Positions 25,117 to 35,200 of a stretch of 64,000 nt of DNA are shown piece by piece. The position numbers were made by a program, and so were the translations under genes. Every line of letters starts with the position of its first letter. Position 1 is the stretch's first letter. The notes beneath the pieces are model-generated. The model was not told the origin of the DNA. It saw only the letters and a list, made by a program, of their open reading frames with translations, and ran no database searches. The stretch covers positions 39,548-103,547 of the forward strand of contig CAZKIO010000007.1 in assembly GCA_964552795.1 (NCBI GenBank), in the 5' to 3' direction. Origin of the DNA: JAEUHZ01 sp964552795. Lineage in GTDB: Bacteria; Planctomycetota; UBA1135; GCA-002686595.

Positions 25117-26609
25117 GGAAACACGAGGACCCACTCGTGCTGGGCCGGATCGCTCTCGACGATCTCGAAGCTCTGCGTCAGCGCGTCGTAGGTTCCCGAA
25201 GAGGCCTGGCCGTCGCGCAGGACCTGGTTCGGCGCCGAGGCCACGCCCAGCAGGCGGATCCGGTCGCCCGTGCCGTCCGCCGAGGACACGCGCAGCGTGA
25301 TCGAACAGGCAACAGGCGTCACGCCGAACGCCGGCGCGTCGATGGTGAGCACGCGCAGGTTCGCGGTCTGCGAGATCACGATGGTCCGCGTGCCGGCGTC
25401 GACGCTCCACGTGAACGGGGTGAACGCGCCCGGGGCGTCCTGCTGCACGTGGAAGCGCAGCCAGACCCCGTCCTCGTCCGCCAGAGTGCTGCCCGACGTG
25501 GGCGCCTGCAGGGTGAACTGCTGCAACCAGTCGCAGACGGCCTGGCCGTTCAGCGTGGTCCAGGCGTGCGTGTTGCCGCTGACGACGGTGAGCGCGTTGG
25601 CCGCGTTCTGCGCGCGGACGTGCGCATCGAACGCGTAGGTCTGGGTCCCCAGGTAGACCATCGGATCGGAATTCGCGATCCAGGTGAGCGTCGGAATGTG
25701 CGCCAGGTTGCGCGCGAAGTCCGTGCCCGCACCCACGGCCCCGGTGAACGGATCGAGGTCGATCGTCGAGCAGCGCTGGTACTCGAAGGCCCGCAGCGAC
25801 GGCGGTCCGCCGAAACGCGCCTCGAGCACGTCGGGCACTTCGAGGTTGTCGCCGGCCAGGGGAGTGTTGTCGTCGACGTCGTTGTCGTCGGGCTCCCAGA
25901 ACCAGGTGTGCGTCAGGCTCACCGTGCCGGTGTGCTCGCAGATCGCCGCGAACTGGATGCCCGCGGGATCCAGGTGCCGCGCCGCGTAGTTCGCGACGGC
26001 GCCGCCGCCCATCGAGAAGCCCACGCCGTACACGCGGTTGCGGTCGATGGGGAAGATCTGCGCGACGAGGTCGAGCGCGGCGCGCGTGTTGATCTGGCTC
26101 TCGCTGTTGCCGAAGTGGCGCTGGCGCGCGCCGAGCGGCGCGACACAGTACCAGCCGCGGTTCGCCGCTTCGGTGAGGAAGGTCGTGTTGAGGACATCGC
26201 CGTGTCCGACGCCGTACTTGTGGAACACGACCAGCAGCGGCACGGGACCGCTGGGCGGAACCGGCGGCACACCCAGCAGGAACTTCTCCTGCCAACCCGA
26301 ACCGGTGTTCTCGAGGACGAACTCGAGCAGGTTCGCGTAGCCGGGGACGAAGCGCGCGCGGTAGCGGATCGCGTGGTTGTTCGCCACCGTCGCGGCGAAG
26401 TCGACCTGGTCCTCCTCGTCCGCATCGGACTCGGTCGGCGAGAGCACGTCGGCCATCGAGCTCGCGCGCGTGCTGCGCGAGGCGTCGAGGTCACCCGGGG
26501 CCGATGGTCCGGCCGTGCGCGCCGGCGGAATGCCGCCGGCCGGAGCCAGCGCGCGTTCCTCGGCGCAGGCGCAGACGAGGAGCGGCAGGAGGATTGCGGG
26601 GACGCGCAT
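25113..26609 (-). CDS. Secreted alpha/beta-hydrolase lipoprotein (esterase/depolymerase type)
   Basis: A 498-residue protein with a lipoprotein signal (MRVPAILLPLLVCACAEE, lipobox VCAC). The hydrolase domain has the nucleophile elbow GVGFSMGGGAVANY with Ser199, preceded by LLVVFHKYGVGHG (oxyanion region) and RGWYCVAPLGARQ; NTHAWTTLNGQAVCDWL near residue 350 is a likely site for the catalytic His. This resembles poly(hydroxyalkanoate)-depolymerase and feruloyl-esterase-like secreted enzymes. The C-terminal 130 residues look like a beta-rich accessory domain (TRTIVISQTANLRVLTIDAP). The substrate is probably an extracellular ester. The gene is downstream of ppx/gppA on the same strand after 107 bp and may have its own promoter. 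Confidence 0.75.
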   Translation of the reverse strand: MRVPAILLPLLVCACAEERALAPAGGIPPARTAGPSAPGDLDASRSTRASSMADVLSPTESDADEEDQVDFAATVANNHAIRYRARFVPGYANLLEFVLENTGSGWQEKFLLGVPPVPPSGPVPLLVVFHKYGVGHGDVLNTTFLTEAANRGWYCVAPLGARQRHFGNSESQINTRAALDLVAQIFPIDRNRVYGVGFSMGGGAVANYAARHLDPAGIQFAAICEHTGTVSLTHTWFWEPDDNDVDDNTPLAGDNLEVPDVLEARFGGPPSLRAFEYQRCSTIDLDPFTGAVGAGTDFARNLAHIPTLTWIANSDPMVYLGTQTYAFDAHVRAQNAANALTVVSGNTHAWTTLNGQAVCDWLQQFTLQAPTSGSTLADEDGVWLRFHVQQDAPGAFTPFTWSVDAGTRTIVISQTANLRVLTIDAPAFGVTPVACSITLRVSSADGTGDRIRLLGVASAPNQVLRDGQASSGTYDALTQSFEIVESDPAQHEWVLVFP

Positions 26610-26716
26610 TTGCAAGATCGTCGGCCAGCCTCGGGGGATCGGCTGAAGCTGCGGAACTCCAGAACCCGCCCCCCAACAATTTAACACGCTCCTGAGGTCC
26701 CTGTGGAAGATGAGGC

Positions 26717-27661
26717 TCAGAACGGGCCAGGGGAAGCTTTTTCTGCCCGCCCAAGCAGCTCCCGTGCGATCGCGTAGCGCAGGCCCCGACCGCTGACCCA
26801 CAGACGGCGGGCCCCGAGGCGCTCCGCGACCGCCGCGAGCGCGGCCAGGCCGGCGGGCAGGATCGCCGCCCTCTCGGCCTCCAGGGGCAGCGCCAGCCGC
26901 TCCGGAAGGGACAGCGCGGCGAGCCGGTCGGCCCATTCCCCGACGCGCTCGGCGTCGACCGCAGCGCCTTCGGCGCGCGCCGCGTCGAACCGGTCGAAGC
27001 CGCCGTCGAGGCAGGCCAGGTTGACGGCGCTGCCGCCGATCGCGAAGCAGGGTCGCGCACCCGCACAGCTTCCGGGCAATCGGGTCGCGGCCGCGCGCGT
27101 CGCCGCGCGCAGCGCGCCCCACCCGCCCGGCCGCGGCGGCTGTTCGCCGAGGAACTCCTCGCTCAACACGACGGCGCCGATCGGGATGGACCGCGAGAGC
27201 CGGAGTTCCGCGCAGGCGACCTCGGTGCTCCCGCCGCCGACGTCGACGACCAGGGCATCGGGGCCCGCGCCCTCCGCGGCCATCGCCAGCGCGCCCAGGC
27301 GCGCCTCCTCCGACTCGGGGATCACCTCGAGGGCCAGGCCCGTCGCCTGGGCGATGCGTTGCGCGCTCTGCGCACCGTCGCGCGCGCGCCGCAGCACCGC
27401 GGTGCCCACGACGCGGACGCGGGACGGCGCGATTCCGTGCGCGCGGATGCGCCCGGCGAACTCCATCAGCGCGGCGACGGCGCGCCCTTCGGCCTCCGGA
27501 TCGATGGTGCCGCGCAGGGCGAGGCCCGCGCCCAGGCGCGGCGTCCGGCACAGATCCTCGACGACCTCCAGCCGGCCGCGGTCATCCAGCCGCGCGACGA
27601 GGAGCAGCGCGGTGTTGGTGCCCAGATCGATCGCGGCGACCGGCGTGCGCGCGGGGATCAC
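26717..27661 (-). CDS. Ppx/GppA-family phosphatase
   Basis: A 314-residue protein of the exopolyphosphatase/guanosine-pentaphosphate phosphatase family. The ASKHA ATPase signature AAIDLGTNTALLLVAR is at residues 7-22, RVVGTAVLRRARDG follows the linker, and LVVDVGGGSTEVA is the second phosphate loop. PESEEARLGALAMA contains the Glu expected for catalysis. At 314 residues it is the short type without the extra C-terminal domain. It may hydrolyse polyphosphate or pppGpp. The GTG start at 27661 overlaps the stop of the NHL-repeat gene (GTGA), and the operon begins with gltX, linking translation and stringent-type phosphate metabolism. Confidence 0.9.
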   Translation of the reverse strand: MIPARTPVAAIDLGTNTALLLVARLDDRGRLEVVEDLCRTPRLGAGLALRGTIDPEAEGRAVAALMEFAGRIRAHGIAPSRVRVVGTAVLRRARDGAQSAQRIAQATGLALEVIPESEEARLGALAMAAEGAGPDALVVDVGGGSTEVACAELRLSRSIPIGAVVLSEEFLGEQPPRPGGWGALRAATRAAATRLPGSCAGARPCFAIGGSAVNLACLDGGFDRFDAARAEGAAVDAERVGEWADRLAALSLPERLALPLEAERAAILPAGLAALAAVAERLGARRLWVSGRGLRYAIARELLGRAEKASPGPF

Positions 27662-28536
27662 GTGCCCTCCAACGCGGAATCGCCGCGCTCCGAAAGGAAG
27701 GTTCCGTAGCAATCGCCGGCGAGGTTGAGCACCTGGATGCGCGCACCGGCACCATCGACGACCAGCACGCGCGAACGGCGCTCGGACCCGGCGACCTCGT
27801 CCACCACGACGTCCTCGGGCTCGTTTGCCTCGCCGTCCGCGCCGCCCGCGCGGGCCAGCACGCGCAGAGTCTCGCCGCTGGCGCTGCACAACAGCACCGC
27901 ATTCGCGCCCGCGCCTCCCACGGCGACGACGAGCCGGCCGTCGGACAGCGGGCGCACGGCTTCGGCCGTCGCGCCGTCGCCGCCGGGGACACGGAACGCG
28001 AACTCGAACTCCTGATCGCGGAACACCTGGACGCGGCCGCCCGCGCGCTCGCAGACCCATGCGCGCCGGCCGCGGAGGGCGCAGCGCCCGAGTGCCGGGA
28101 ACGCCCCGCCGCTCTCCCCCATCGAACGCAGCGAACCCAGCGTCGCGCCGTCGGGCCGCAGGAGCTGGAGGCCGTGCCGGCGCGGCTCGCGCGAGGCCAC
28201 CAGGATCGCGGCCTCGAGTTCGACCCCGTCCGCGGCCACGGACGCCGGTTCGCCGCTCTCTCCGGGGCGATCCGCATCCCCCGTCGCGAGGCCCGCCAGT
28301 TCGAGGCCGAACGCGTTGAAGCAGCGCACGCGCCGTGCCCCCGCGTCGGCCAGCCACACGCGATGATCCGCGTCGACGGCGATCGAGGTGATCCGTGCGC
28401 GCCGGCCGGCCTCGGCCGCGACCGCGAAACCGTCTCCCAGCGCGCGACCGCCCAGGTCGAAGGGCACCACGCGCCCGCCGTCCAGCGGACGCGCGAGCCA
28501 CACCGTGCCGCGGGAGAGAGCCAGGCTGGCGCGCAT
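27658..28536 (-). CDS. NHL-repeat-like beta-propeller protein
   Basis: A 292-residue protein with no signal peptide. Repeating strands typical of NHL/six-bladed propellers are visible: ITSIAVDADHRVWLADAGARRVRCFNAFG, LGRCALRGRRAWVCERAGGRVQVF, AVRPLSDGRLVVAVGGAGANAV and EPEDVVVDEVAG...VLVVDGAGARIQVLN. These propellers bind protein or RNA partners; the target is unknown. It is encoded between a metallophosphoesterase and Ppx/GppA in a tightly packed operon: its ATG directly follows the upstream TGA, and its stop overlaps the next start. Confidence 0.7.
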   Translation of the reverse strand: MRASLALSRGTVWLARPLDGGRVVPFDLGGRALGDGFAVAAEAGRRARITSIAVDADHRVWLADAGARRVRCFNAFGLELAGLATGDADRPGESGEPASVAADGVELEAAILVASREPRRHGLQLLRPDGATLGSLRSMGESGGAFPALGRCALRGRRAWVCERAGGRVQVFRDQEFEFAFRVPGGDGATAEAVRPLSDGRLVVAVGGAGANAVLLCSASGETLRVLARAGGADGEANEPEDVVVDEVAGSERRSRVLVVDGAGARIQVLNLAGDCYGTFLSERGDSALEGT

Positions 28537-29403
28537 TCAGCCCGCCTGCGCCCGTTCGAGCCGCACGTGCACGATCTCCGCCGGCGCGCCGGCGCGCAGC
28601 GGGATCCCGACCACGCCCAGTCCGCGGCTCACGATCAGCAAGGTCGCGCCCAGGCGCACGCGCGCGCCGGGATGCCGCGGCCCGAGCCGGCGCAGGAAGG
28701 GCAGATCGACCTGCGTGCCGTGCGTGTGGCCGGACAGGATCGCCGCGCACTCTGGACGCGCGATCGCGCGGGCGCCGAGGGGGTTGTGCGCCAGGACGAT
28801 CTCCACGTCGCCGGGCAGCACGCCTCGGCGCGCGCCCGCGAGGTCGACGGCGCGCCCCTCCTCCAGGTCCTCCACGCCCACGAAGGCCACGCCGTGCGCG
28901 CCGCGCGCGACGCGCACGCACTCGTTGCGCAGGAACCGCGCGGCCGGAACGGCGGCCATGATGCGCGCCTCGAGCCGGTCCTTGTAGTCGTGGTTCCCGA
29001 AGACGGCGAACAGCGCGTCGCGCGGCGCGAGGCGGCCGAGATCGTCCGCGACTTCGAGCACTTCGCTCCAGTGGTGGGTGACGAAGTCTCCGGTGAGCGC
29101 GACCACGTCCGGGGACAGGGTGTTGGCGACGTCCACCGCGTGCGCGAGCCCGCCGCGACCCAGGAACGGGCCGGCGTGCAGGTCGCTGAGGTGGACGATC
29201 GAGAACCCTTCCAGCGCAGGCGCGAGACCGGAAACGCGCAGCACCTCCTGCCGCACGCGCAGGCGTCCCGGCGCGAGCCAGACGCGCCGGTACAGCGCGC
29301 GCCCGCCAAGCAGCGCGCACGCGCGCTCCGCCGCGCGAAATGCGCGGATCCGGGCGCGGGAGAAGCGGCGCGGGGCCTGGCGCAAGGCGGTCACGCGCAC
29401 CAC
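28537..29403 (-). CDS. Metallophosphoesterase (calcineurin-like)
   Basis: A 288-residue binuclear-metal phosphoesterase. The canonical motifs are all present: FSIVHLSDLHAGPF (DxH), VVALTGDFVTHHW (GD), FAVFGNHDYKDR (GNHD), IVLAHNPLGARA (H) and ILSGHTHGTQ (GHxH). The layout matches YaeI/YkuE-like phosphodiesterases, often membrane-associated, which act on phospholipid-linked or phosphodiester substrates. The start is one of three in-frame GTG codons at 29403, 29400 and 29394; the first is used. It follows gltX after 89 bp and precedes the NHL gene with no gap. Confidence 0.88.
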   Translation of the reverse strand: MVRVTALRQAPRRFSRARIRAFRAAERACALLGGRALYRRVWLAPGRLRVRQEVLRVSGLAPALEGFSIVHLSDLHAGPFLGRGGLAHAVDVANTLSPDVVALTGDFVTHHWSEVLEVADDLGRLAPRDALFAVFGNHDYKDRLEARIMAAVPAARFLRNECVRVARGAHGVAFVGVEDLEEGRAVDLAGARRGVLPGDVEIVLAHNPLGARAIARPECAAILSGHTHGTQVDLPFLRRLGPRHPGARVRLGATLLIVSRGLGVVGIPLRAGAPAEIVHVRLERAQAG

Positions 29404-29492
29404 CCTGCCGGCTCGCGCGCACCGGCGCCAGCGCCGCGCGGCGGGACGGGGGCGGATCCCGGCCGGAACACGCTCCGCGGCCCGCGGCGCCG

Positions 29493-30968
29493 TCAGCCCG
29501 CGAGGCGCTCGAGCCCGATCTCCAGGCGCCGCACGGTGGACCGCGGGCCCAGCCAGCTCATCACGTCGAACAGGTCCGCGCCGCTCGCCTGCCCGGTGAG
29601 AGCGCAGCGCAGCGGCTGGAACAAGGCCGGCATCTTGAGTCCGCGTTCCTTCACCCAGGCCTTGGTCGCCTCGCGCACGCCCGCGGGGTCGACTCCGTCC
29701 TGCACGCGCGGCCGCAGCCATTCCAGGTATGCGCGCAGCGTCTCGACGCGCGCGGGATGCTTGCGCGCGGCGGCCTCGGCTTCGTCCTCGTAGACGACGG
29801 CCTCGTCGGCCTGGAAGAGGTGCGCGATGCGCGCGGGAAGGTCGCCGTAGACACGAATCCGCTCCTGCTCGCCCTTCACGACCGCCACGAACCACTCCCA
29901 GCGCGCGGCCAGTTCCGTCTCGCCGGCGAGCCCCGCGCGCGCCACGAAGGGCGCGCAGTGCCGGGCGACGTTCTCGGCGCTGTCGCGCCGGATGTACTCG
30001 CCCGACATCCACAGGAACTTCTCGATGTCGAAGATCGCGCCGGCCTTGTTCACGTCGCGGACCTCGAAGTTCCGCACCAGGTCGTCGACGCTGAAGATCT
30101 CGGTGGCGCCGTCCAGGGCCCAGCCCTGCAGGCACAGGAAGTTCACCGTGGCCTCGCGCGGGAAGCCCTTGTCGCGGTACTCCTGCAGCGCCGTGTCGCC
30201 CGTGCGCTTGCTGAGCTTGGCGCGATCGGTGCCCAGCATCAGGGGCAGGTGCCCGAACTCCGGCTGCGCCGCGCCGAAGGCCTGGTACAGGAGCACCTGC
30301 TTGGGCGTGTTCACGAGGTGCTCCTCGCCGCGCAGCACGTGCGTGATCCGCATGTCGATGTCGTCGCACACGACCACGAAGTTGTAGGTCGGCGTGCCGT
30401 CGCTGCGCACCATGACCCAGTCCTCGACCTCCTGGTTGGCGAACACGACCTCGCCGCGCACCAGATCCTGGACGCGCGTCTCCCCCGCCGGGATGGCGCA
30501 GCGCACGACGTGCGCCTCGCCGGCCTCGGCGCGCGCGCGGGCCCCGGCCGGATCGAGCGCACGACAGCGGCGGTCGTAGGCGACGCGCTCCTTGCGCGCC
30601 TTCTGCCCGGAGCTGAGCTCCTCGAGGCGCTCGCGGCTGCAGAAGCAGCGGTACGCCGCTCCGCGCTCGAGGAGCTGGCGCGCGCGCTCCAGGTGGATTG
30701 CGATGCGCTGCGCCTGGTGGTAGGGCGCGTACGGTCCGCCGACGTCGGGCCCCTCGTCCCAATCGATGCCCAGCCAGCGCAGGCCGTCGAGGATCGCGGC
30801 CTCGAACGCGGCGGTCGAGCGTTCGGGATCGGTGTCCTCGATGCGCAGCACGAACGTGCCGCGGGTGTGGCGCGCCAGCGCCCAGTTGAACAGCGCGGTG
30901 CGCGCGCCGCCTATGTGCAGGTTCCCGGTCGGGCTGGGGGCGAAGCGGACGCGGACAGGCGGGCTCAA
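29493..30968 (-). CDS. gltX: Glutamyl-tRNA synthetase
   Basis: A 491-residue class I aminoacyl-tRNA synthetase that charges tRNA-Glu, possibly also tRNA-Gln if the organism uses the transamidation route. The HIGH-type motif is APSPTGNLHIGGARTALFNW at residues about 10-29. The KMSKS-type motif is DRAKLSKRTGDTA at about 246-258. GTPTYNFVVVCDDIDMRITHVLRGEEHLVNTPKQ is the usual catalytic-core stretch. Length fits the family. It is the first gene of a four-gene operon with a metallophosphoesterase, an NHL protein and Ppx/GppA. A sigma-70-like promoter lies about 70 nt upstream, divergent from adenosine deaminase. Confidence 0.97.
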   Translation of the reverse strand: MSPPVRVRFAPSPTGNLHIGGARTALFNWALARHTRGTFVLRIEDTDPERSTAAFEAAILDGLRWLGIDWDEGPDVGGPYAPYHQAQRIAIHLERARQLLERGAAYRCFCSRERLEELSSGQKARKERVAYDRRCRALDPAGARARAEAGEAHVVRCAIPAGETRVQDLVRGEVVFANQEVEDWVMVRSDGTPTYNFVVVCDDIDMRITHVLRGEEHLVNTPKQVLLYQAFGAAQPEFGHLPLMLGTDRAKLSKRTGDTALQEYRDKGFPREATVNFLCLQGWALDGATEIFSVDDLVRNFEVRDVNKAGAIFDIEKFLWMSGEYIRRDSAENVARHCAPFVARAGLAGETELAARWEWFVAVVKGEQERIRVYGDLPARIAHLFQADEAVVYEDEAEAAARKHPARVETLRAYLEWLRPRVQDGVDPAGVREATKAWVKERGLKMPALFQPLRCALTGQASGADLFDVMSWLGPRSTVRRLEIGLERLAG

Positions 30969-31042
30969 GGCGGACTCGGGCGGCTCGGGGTCGTGCCGGT
31001 GCGCGCGCGGCGGCCGGCGAGGTCGTGGAGATCGAGGCGGCG

Positions 31043-31071
31043 AGGATAGGCTCCGGCGCGGGCTCCGTCAC
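31043..31071 (-). promoter_or_regulatory. Promoter of the gltX operon
   Basis: On the minus strand GTGACG (31071-31066) and TATCCT (31048-31043) are spaced by 17 bp. The predicted start is near 31036, giving a leader of about 68 nt. Confidence 0.55.
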
Positions 31072-31124
31072 GGAGCGCGCCGGCGCGTCGCCGGGAACGC
31101 TGGCGGCGGCCCGCCGCCGGCGCG

Positions 31125-31130
31125 TAGAGT
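31125..31130 (+). promoter_or_regulatory. -10 element of the adenosine deaminase gene
   Basis: TAGAGT ends 6 nt before the ATG at 31137, so the mRNA should be leaderless. The -35 region is weak. Confidence 0.5.
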
Positions 31131-31136
31131 CCGCGC

Positions 31137-32276
31137 ATGCAGTCCGGTTCGATCGAGAAGCCTTCCCGCGAGATCCTCCAGCGCGCGCCCAAGGTCCTGC
31201 TCCACGAGCACCTCGACGGCGGCCTGCGGCCGACCACCGTGCTGGAGCTGGCCGACCGCGCGGGCTACGGCGAACTGCCCGACGACGACCCCGGCCGGCT
31301 CGCCGACTGGTTCGCGGCCGGCGCCGCGCGCGGCAGCCTGCCGCTGTACCTGGAGGGCTTCCGCCACACGATCGCGCTGATGCAGACCGCCGAGGCGCTG
31401 CAGCGCGTGGCGTACGAGTTCGTCGAGGACATGGCGCGCGACAACGTCGTGTACGCCGAGGTGCGCTTCGCGCCGCACTTCCACGTGCAAGGCGGCCTGG
31501 GACTGGACGCGGTGATGGACGCGGTGCTGCGCGGGCTCGACCGCGGCCGGCAGGACTTCGGGGTGGAGGTCGGGTTGATCGTGTGCGGGATGCGCAACCT
31601 CTCGCCGATGCTCTCGTTCCAGATGGCCGAACTGGCGGTGGCCCACCGCCTGCGCGGCTGCGTCGGCTTCGATCTGGCGGGCGAGGAGGCCGGCCACCCG
31701 GCCAAGCACCACCTCGAAGCCTTCCAGCTCGTGAAGCGCATGAACTTCTCGATCACGATCCACGCTGGCGAGAGCTTCGGACCCGAGAGCATCTGGCAGG
31801 CGCTGCAGCACTGCGGCGCGCACCGGATCGGGCACGGCACGCGCCTCATCGAGGACATGGTGGTCTACGAGGGCAAGGTCCTCTCGCTCGGGCCGCTGGC
31901 GCAGTACGTGCTCGACCATCGCATCCCGATCGAGGTCTGCCTCTCCTCGAACGTGCACACCGGCGCCGCGCGCTCGCTGCAGGAGCACCCCTTCCCGCGC
32001 TATTTCGAGAAGGGCTTCCGCGTCACCCTCAACACCGACAACCGGCTGATGAGCCGCACGAGCATGACGCAGGAGTGCCTGCTGGCCGTCGAGCAGTTCG
32101 GCTGCACGCTCGACCAGATCGAGAAGCTGTCGATCAACGGCATGAAGAGCGCGTTCGCTCACCACGACGAACGGCTGCGGGTCATCTTCGAGCGCATCAA
32201 GCCCGGCTACGCCCGGCTGCGCGAGGAGATCCGCGGCGGCAGCTCCGCGCCGGCCGCGCGCGGCGGCCGTCAATAG
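31137..32276 (+). CDS. add: Adenosine deaminase
   Basis: A 379-residue TIM-barrel metal-dependent deaminase that converts adenosine to inosine. The zinc ligands and catalytic residues are in LLHEHLDGGLRP (HxH), ITIHAGESFG (His and catalytic Glu of HAGE), HRIGHGTRL and VTLNTDNRLMSRT. The last motif reads TDN where many enzymes have TDD, as in actinobacterial adenosine deaminases. SSNVHTGA is also family-specific. It acts in purine salvage in the cytoplasm. It is divergent from gltX and convergent with the di-haem protein gene, with a 7-bp overlap. The -10 box lies 6 nt before the ATG. Confidence 0.95.
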   Translation: MQSGSIEKPSREILQRAPKVLLHEHLDGGLRPTTVLELADRAGYGELPDDDPGRLADWFAAGAARGSLPLYLEGFRHTIALMQTAEALQRVAYEFVEDMARDNVVYAEVRFAPHFHVQGGLGLDAVMDAVLRGLDRGRQDFGVEVGLIVCGMRNLSPMLSFQMAELAVAHRLRGCVGFDLAGEEAGHPAKHHLEAFQLVKRMNFSITIHAGESFGPESIWQALQHCGAHRIGHGTRLIEDMVVYEGKVLSLGPLAQYVLDHRIPIEVCLSSNVHTGAARSLQEHPFPRYFEKGFRVTLNTDNRLMSRTSMTQECLLAVEQFGCTLDQIEKLSINGMKSAFAHHDERLRVIFERIKPGYARLREEIRGGSSAPAARGGRQ

Positions 32277-35200
32277 ACGATCGTGTCGAAGACCTCGTCG
32301 CTGTAGGCGCGCACGTAGGGCGCGCCGCCACCCGGCGGCGGTTCGACGTCGCGCAGCACGAAGAACAGCACCCCCGGAGGACCGCTCACGCCGGAGAGGT
32401 TGGCGCGCACGATGGCGTGGCCGTTGGCGTTGGCCGGAGCCTGGACGTCGGCCGCCACGAGCTGCGGCACGAGGCGTCCTGGCCGCTGACGGTACACCGA
32501 GCCGCGCGCCATGTAGCCCGGGGGCGCCGGCTGGGCGCCGACCTTGAGGCGCACGTCGGCGAACAGGGTCGGTCCGGCGCCGCCGATCGTGAGCTGGATG
32601 GACTCGGCCCACACCGGCTCGACCAGGGTGCGCGGCCGCGTGGAGAAGACGGTGCTGGAATCGGTGAAGCGGTTCCCCGACGGATCCCGCATCTCCAGAT
32701 CGATCACGTACGACGTGCCCGGCTGCAGGTCGTTGAGGACGACCCAGTGCTCCGTGTCGCCCTGGTGGTCCAGCGGGATGCGCTGGACCGGCGTGCCGCC
32801 GTTGACCCCCACGTGCACGCGGCAGTACTCCGAGGTCACGAACTCGAACTTGATCGTGTTGGTCGTGGCATAGATCAAGCGGACGGGACCGACGAGTTGC
32901 GGGGGCGTCGTGTCGCTGCCGACGCTCGGCTCGTGCACGAGCGGGTTGCCGCCGTTGCGCACCTCGTAGCCGTCGGGGAAGTGGTCGCCGTCGGTGTCCG
33001 AGACGTCGGGGTTCGTTCCGCGCAGCACCTCGTCGGCATCCATCAGGCCGTCGGCGTCGCGGTCGAGTCCGATGGTCAGCCCCATGCCGCGCGGCACGCC
33101 CAGGAAGGTGACCGGCCGGCCCGCGGCGGCTTCCAGCAGGAGCTGGGACTCGCCGATCACGGGCTGCGGCCCGCCGGCGAGCCGCCACGTCCGCGAACGC
33201 TTGTCGTAGGCGCCGGTGCGCACGAACCCGCCGCCGCCCGCCAGGCCCGGGGTGCGGAAGAACACGAGGTCGCAGTTCCCGCGTTCGGCCTCGAGCTTCA
33301 GGAAGGCGAGATCGTCGTCGCGCACTCCGGCCCAGTTGGCGGCGCGCGCGGTGACCTGCCAGGCCGTCGAGGGCGCGAGACCCGTGTCGAACGCGCGCAG
33401 GTACGCTGCGATCGCGGCGGCCTCGTGCGGCGCCAGCGCGAACGCGTGCAGGTCGCCCGGCCCGGTCGGCACGCGCGCGAACGCGTCCTCGAGCCGCGCG
33501 AACACGCCGGCGTGGGTGTACGCCGCGCCGCCGCGCGGCCGCTCGCCGAAGGGGCCGCCGACTTGCAGGGCCGGTTGCTCGCGGTCGCCGACTCCACGCA
33601 GCGCGGGGACGTCCGCCGAGGTGAGCACCCCGTCCGCTCCGACCGCAGCGACCTCGCCGCCGGTGCCCAGGGGCAGCGTGTGGCACGAGGCGCAGGTCAG
33701 CGTGCCGAGCACCGGCCGCGTCCGGAACAGGTCGGCGCCCAGCGCCTGCTCAGGAGTCAGCGAGCGGTCGCGGTTCTGCCGCGGGTTGGCGGGAATCGCC
33801 ATCCGGTTGAGGTAGTGGCGCAGGTACTGGAAGTCCGGCCCGATGTCCGCGGGCTGCCCCGTCGCGTTCACGCGGTCGAGCAGGGTGACGAAGGCCGCGT
33901 TGAAGTGGTTCAGGTGGCGCTTCTCGCCGCGCCAGTGGTACGGCCCGCTCTCCTCCTGCCGGCGCGTGCCCTGCGTCAGCAGCGGGCCCTTGACGTCCAG
34001 GCCGAACACGGTCTGGGACGCCGGCGTGCCCTCGGGATCGAGGTATTCCGAGAGGTCCCACAAGAGGTTGTCCGTGTTCCCGTCGACGTGGCACGAAGCG
34101 CACGAGGACGTCTGCGAGCCGGAGTTGCGCGCATCCGTGAACAGATGGCGACCGAGCTGCTCCTCGGTGGACGTCGCCGCGAATCCGATGCCCACCGGGG
34201 TCGGCGCCGTCACCGCAAACGGCCCCGAGGCGGGCAGCGCGGCGAGATCGATGCGCGCGATGGAGGTGTCGTTGCGGTTGAAGACCCACAGCGTCGTGCC
34301 CTCGGGATCCACCGCGCAGGACCGCGGTCCGCTGCCGCGCGGGTAGGACTGCTTGGCGGGGATCGAGATGTGGCCCAGCCAGCGCGAGGTGTCGTCGGGC
34401 TGGATCTCGAGCACCGCGACCAGATCGGAACCGTAGCCGCACACGTAGACGCGCGGGCGAACCGGATCGAACACGAGGCTCGTGGGCTGCGCGCAGCGCA
34501 CTCCCGGCGGGGCGATCAGGTCGAGGTCGAGGATGCGCGCGGAAGGAACCGCGCCGACGCCGACGATCGTGATGCGGTTCGAGACGACCTGTCCTTCGAC
34601 GAAGCTGCGCTCGCCGCGGTGCTCGGCGTTCAGCGCCTCGGTCCCGGGGATCCACAGTTCGGCCTTGCCGGGGCGCGGGACGACGTCGAACAGGATCGTG
34701 CCCAGGCCCGCGCGGCTCGCGCCGGCGTCGACGTCGTCCAGCGCCGGCGTGGCGCCGGGGACGATCGAGACGAGGTCCAGGTCGGGCAGCGGCGTCACGC
34801 CCGGCCCCTCGACGCGCGCGAGCTCGCGCGCCGCGAAGGGCTCGGCCGGAGTGCCCGCCGCCGCGGTGTTGTTGCCCGAGAGCAGCGACGCCACCCACGC
34901 GCGTCCGGCGTGGAACGCGACGCCGCGCGGCGCCGAGAACGGCGTCGGCGTGGCGCGCGCGACGCGGTACGTGCCGGTGTCGATGGACGCGATCGTGTCG
35001 GCGCCGGTGCACGTGACCCACGCGCGCGAGCCGTCGGTGCTGAAGGCGATGCCGTGCGGCTCGGCGGGCACGCGGATCGTGCGTTCGATCGTCTCCGTCG
35101 CCAGATTCACGACCGTCACGCACGCGTACACGCGGTCGACGATCCACACTTCCTGCGTGCCGGGACGCAGCGCCAGGCTGGCGCCGCCCAGGCCGATCGG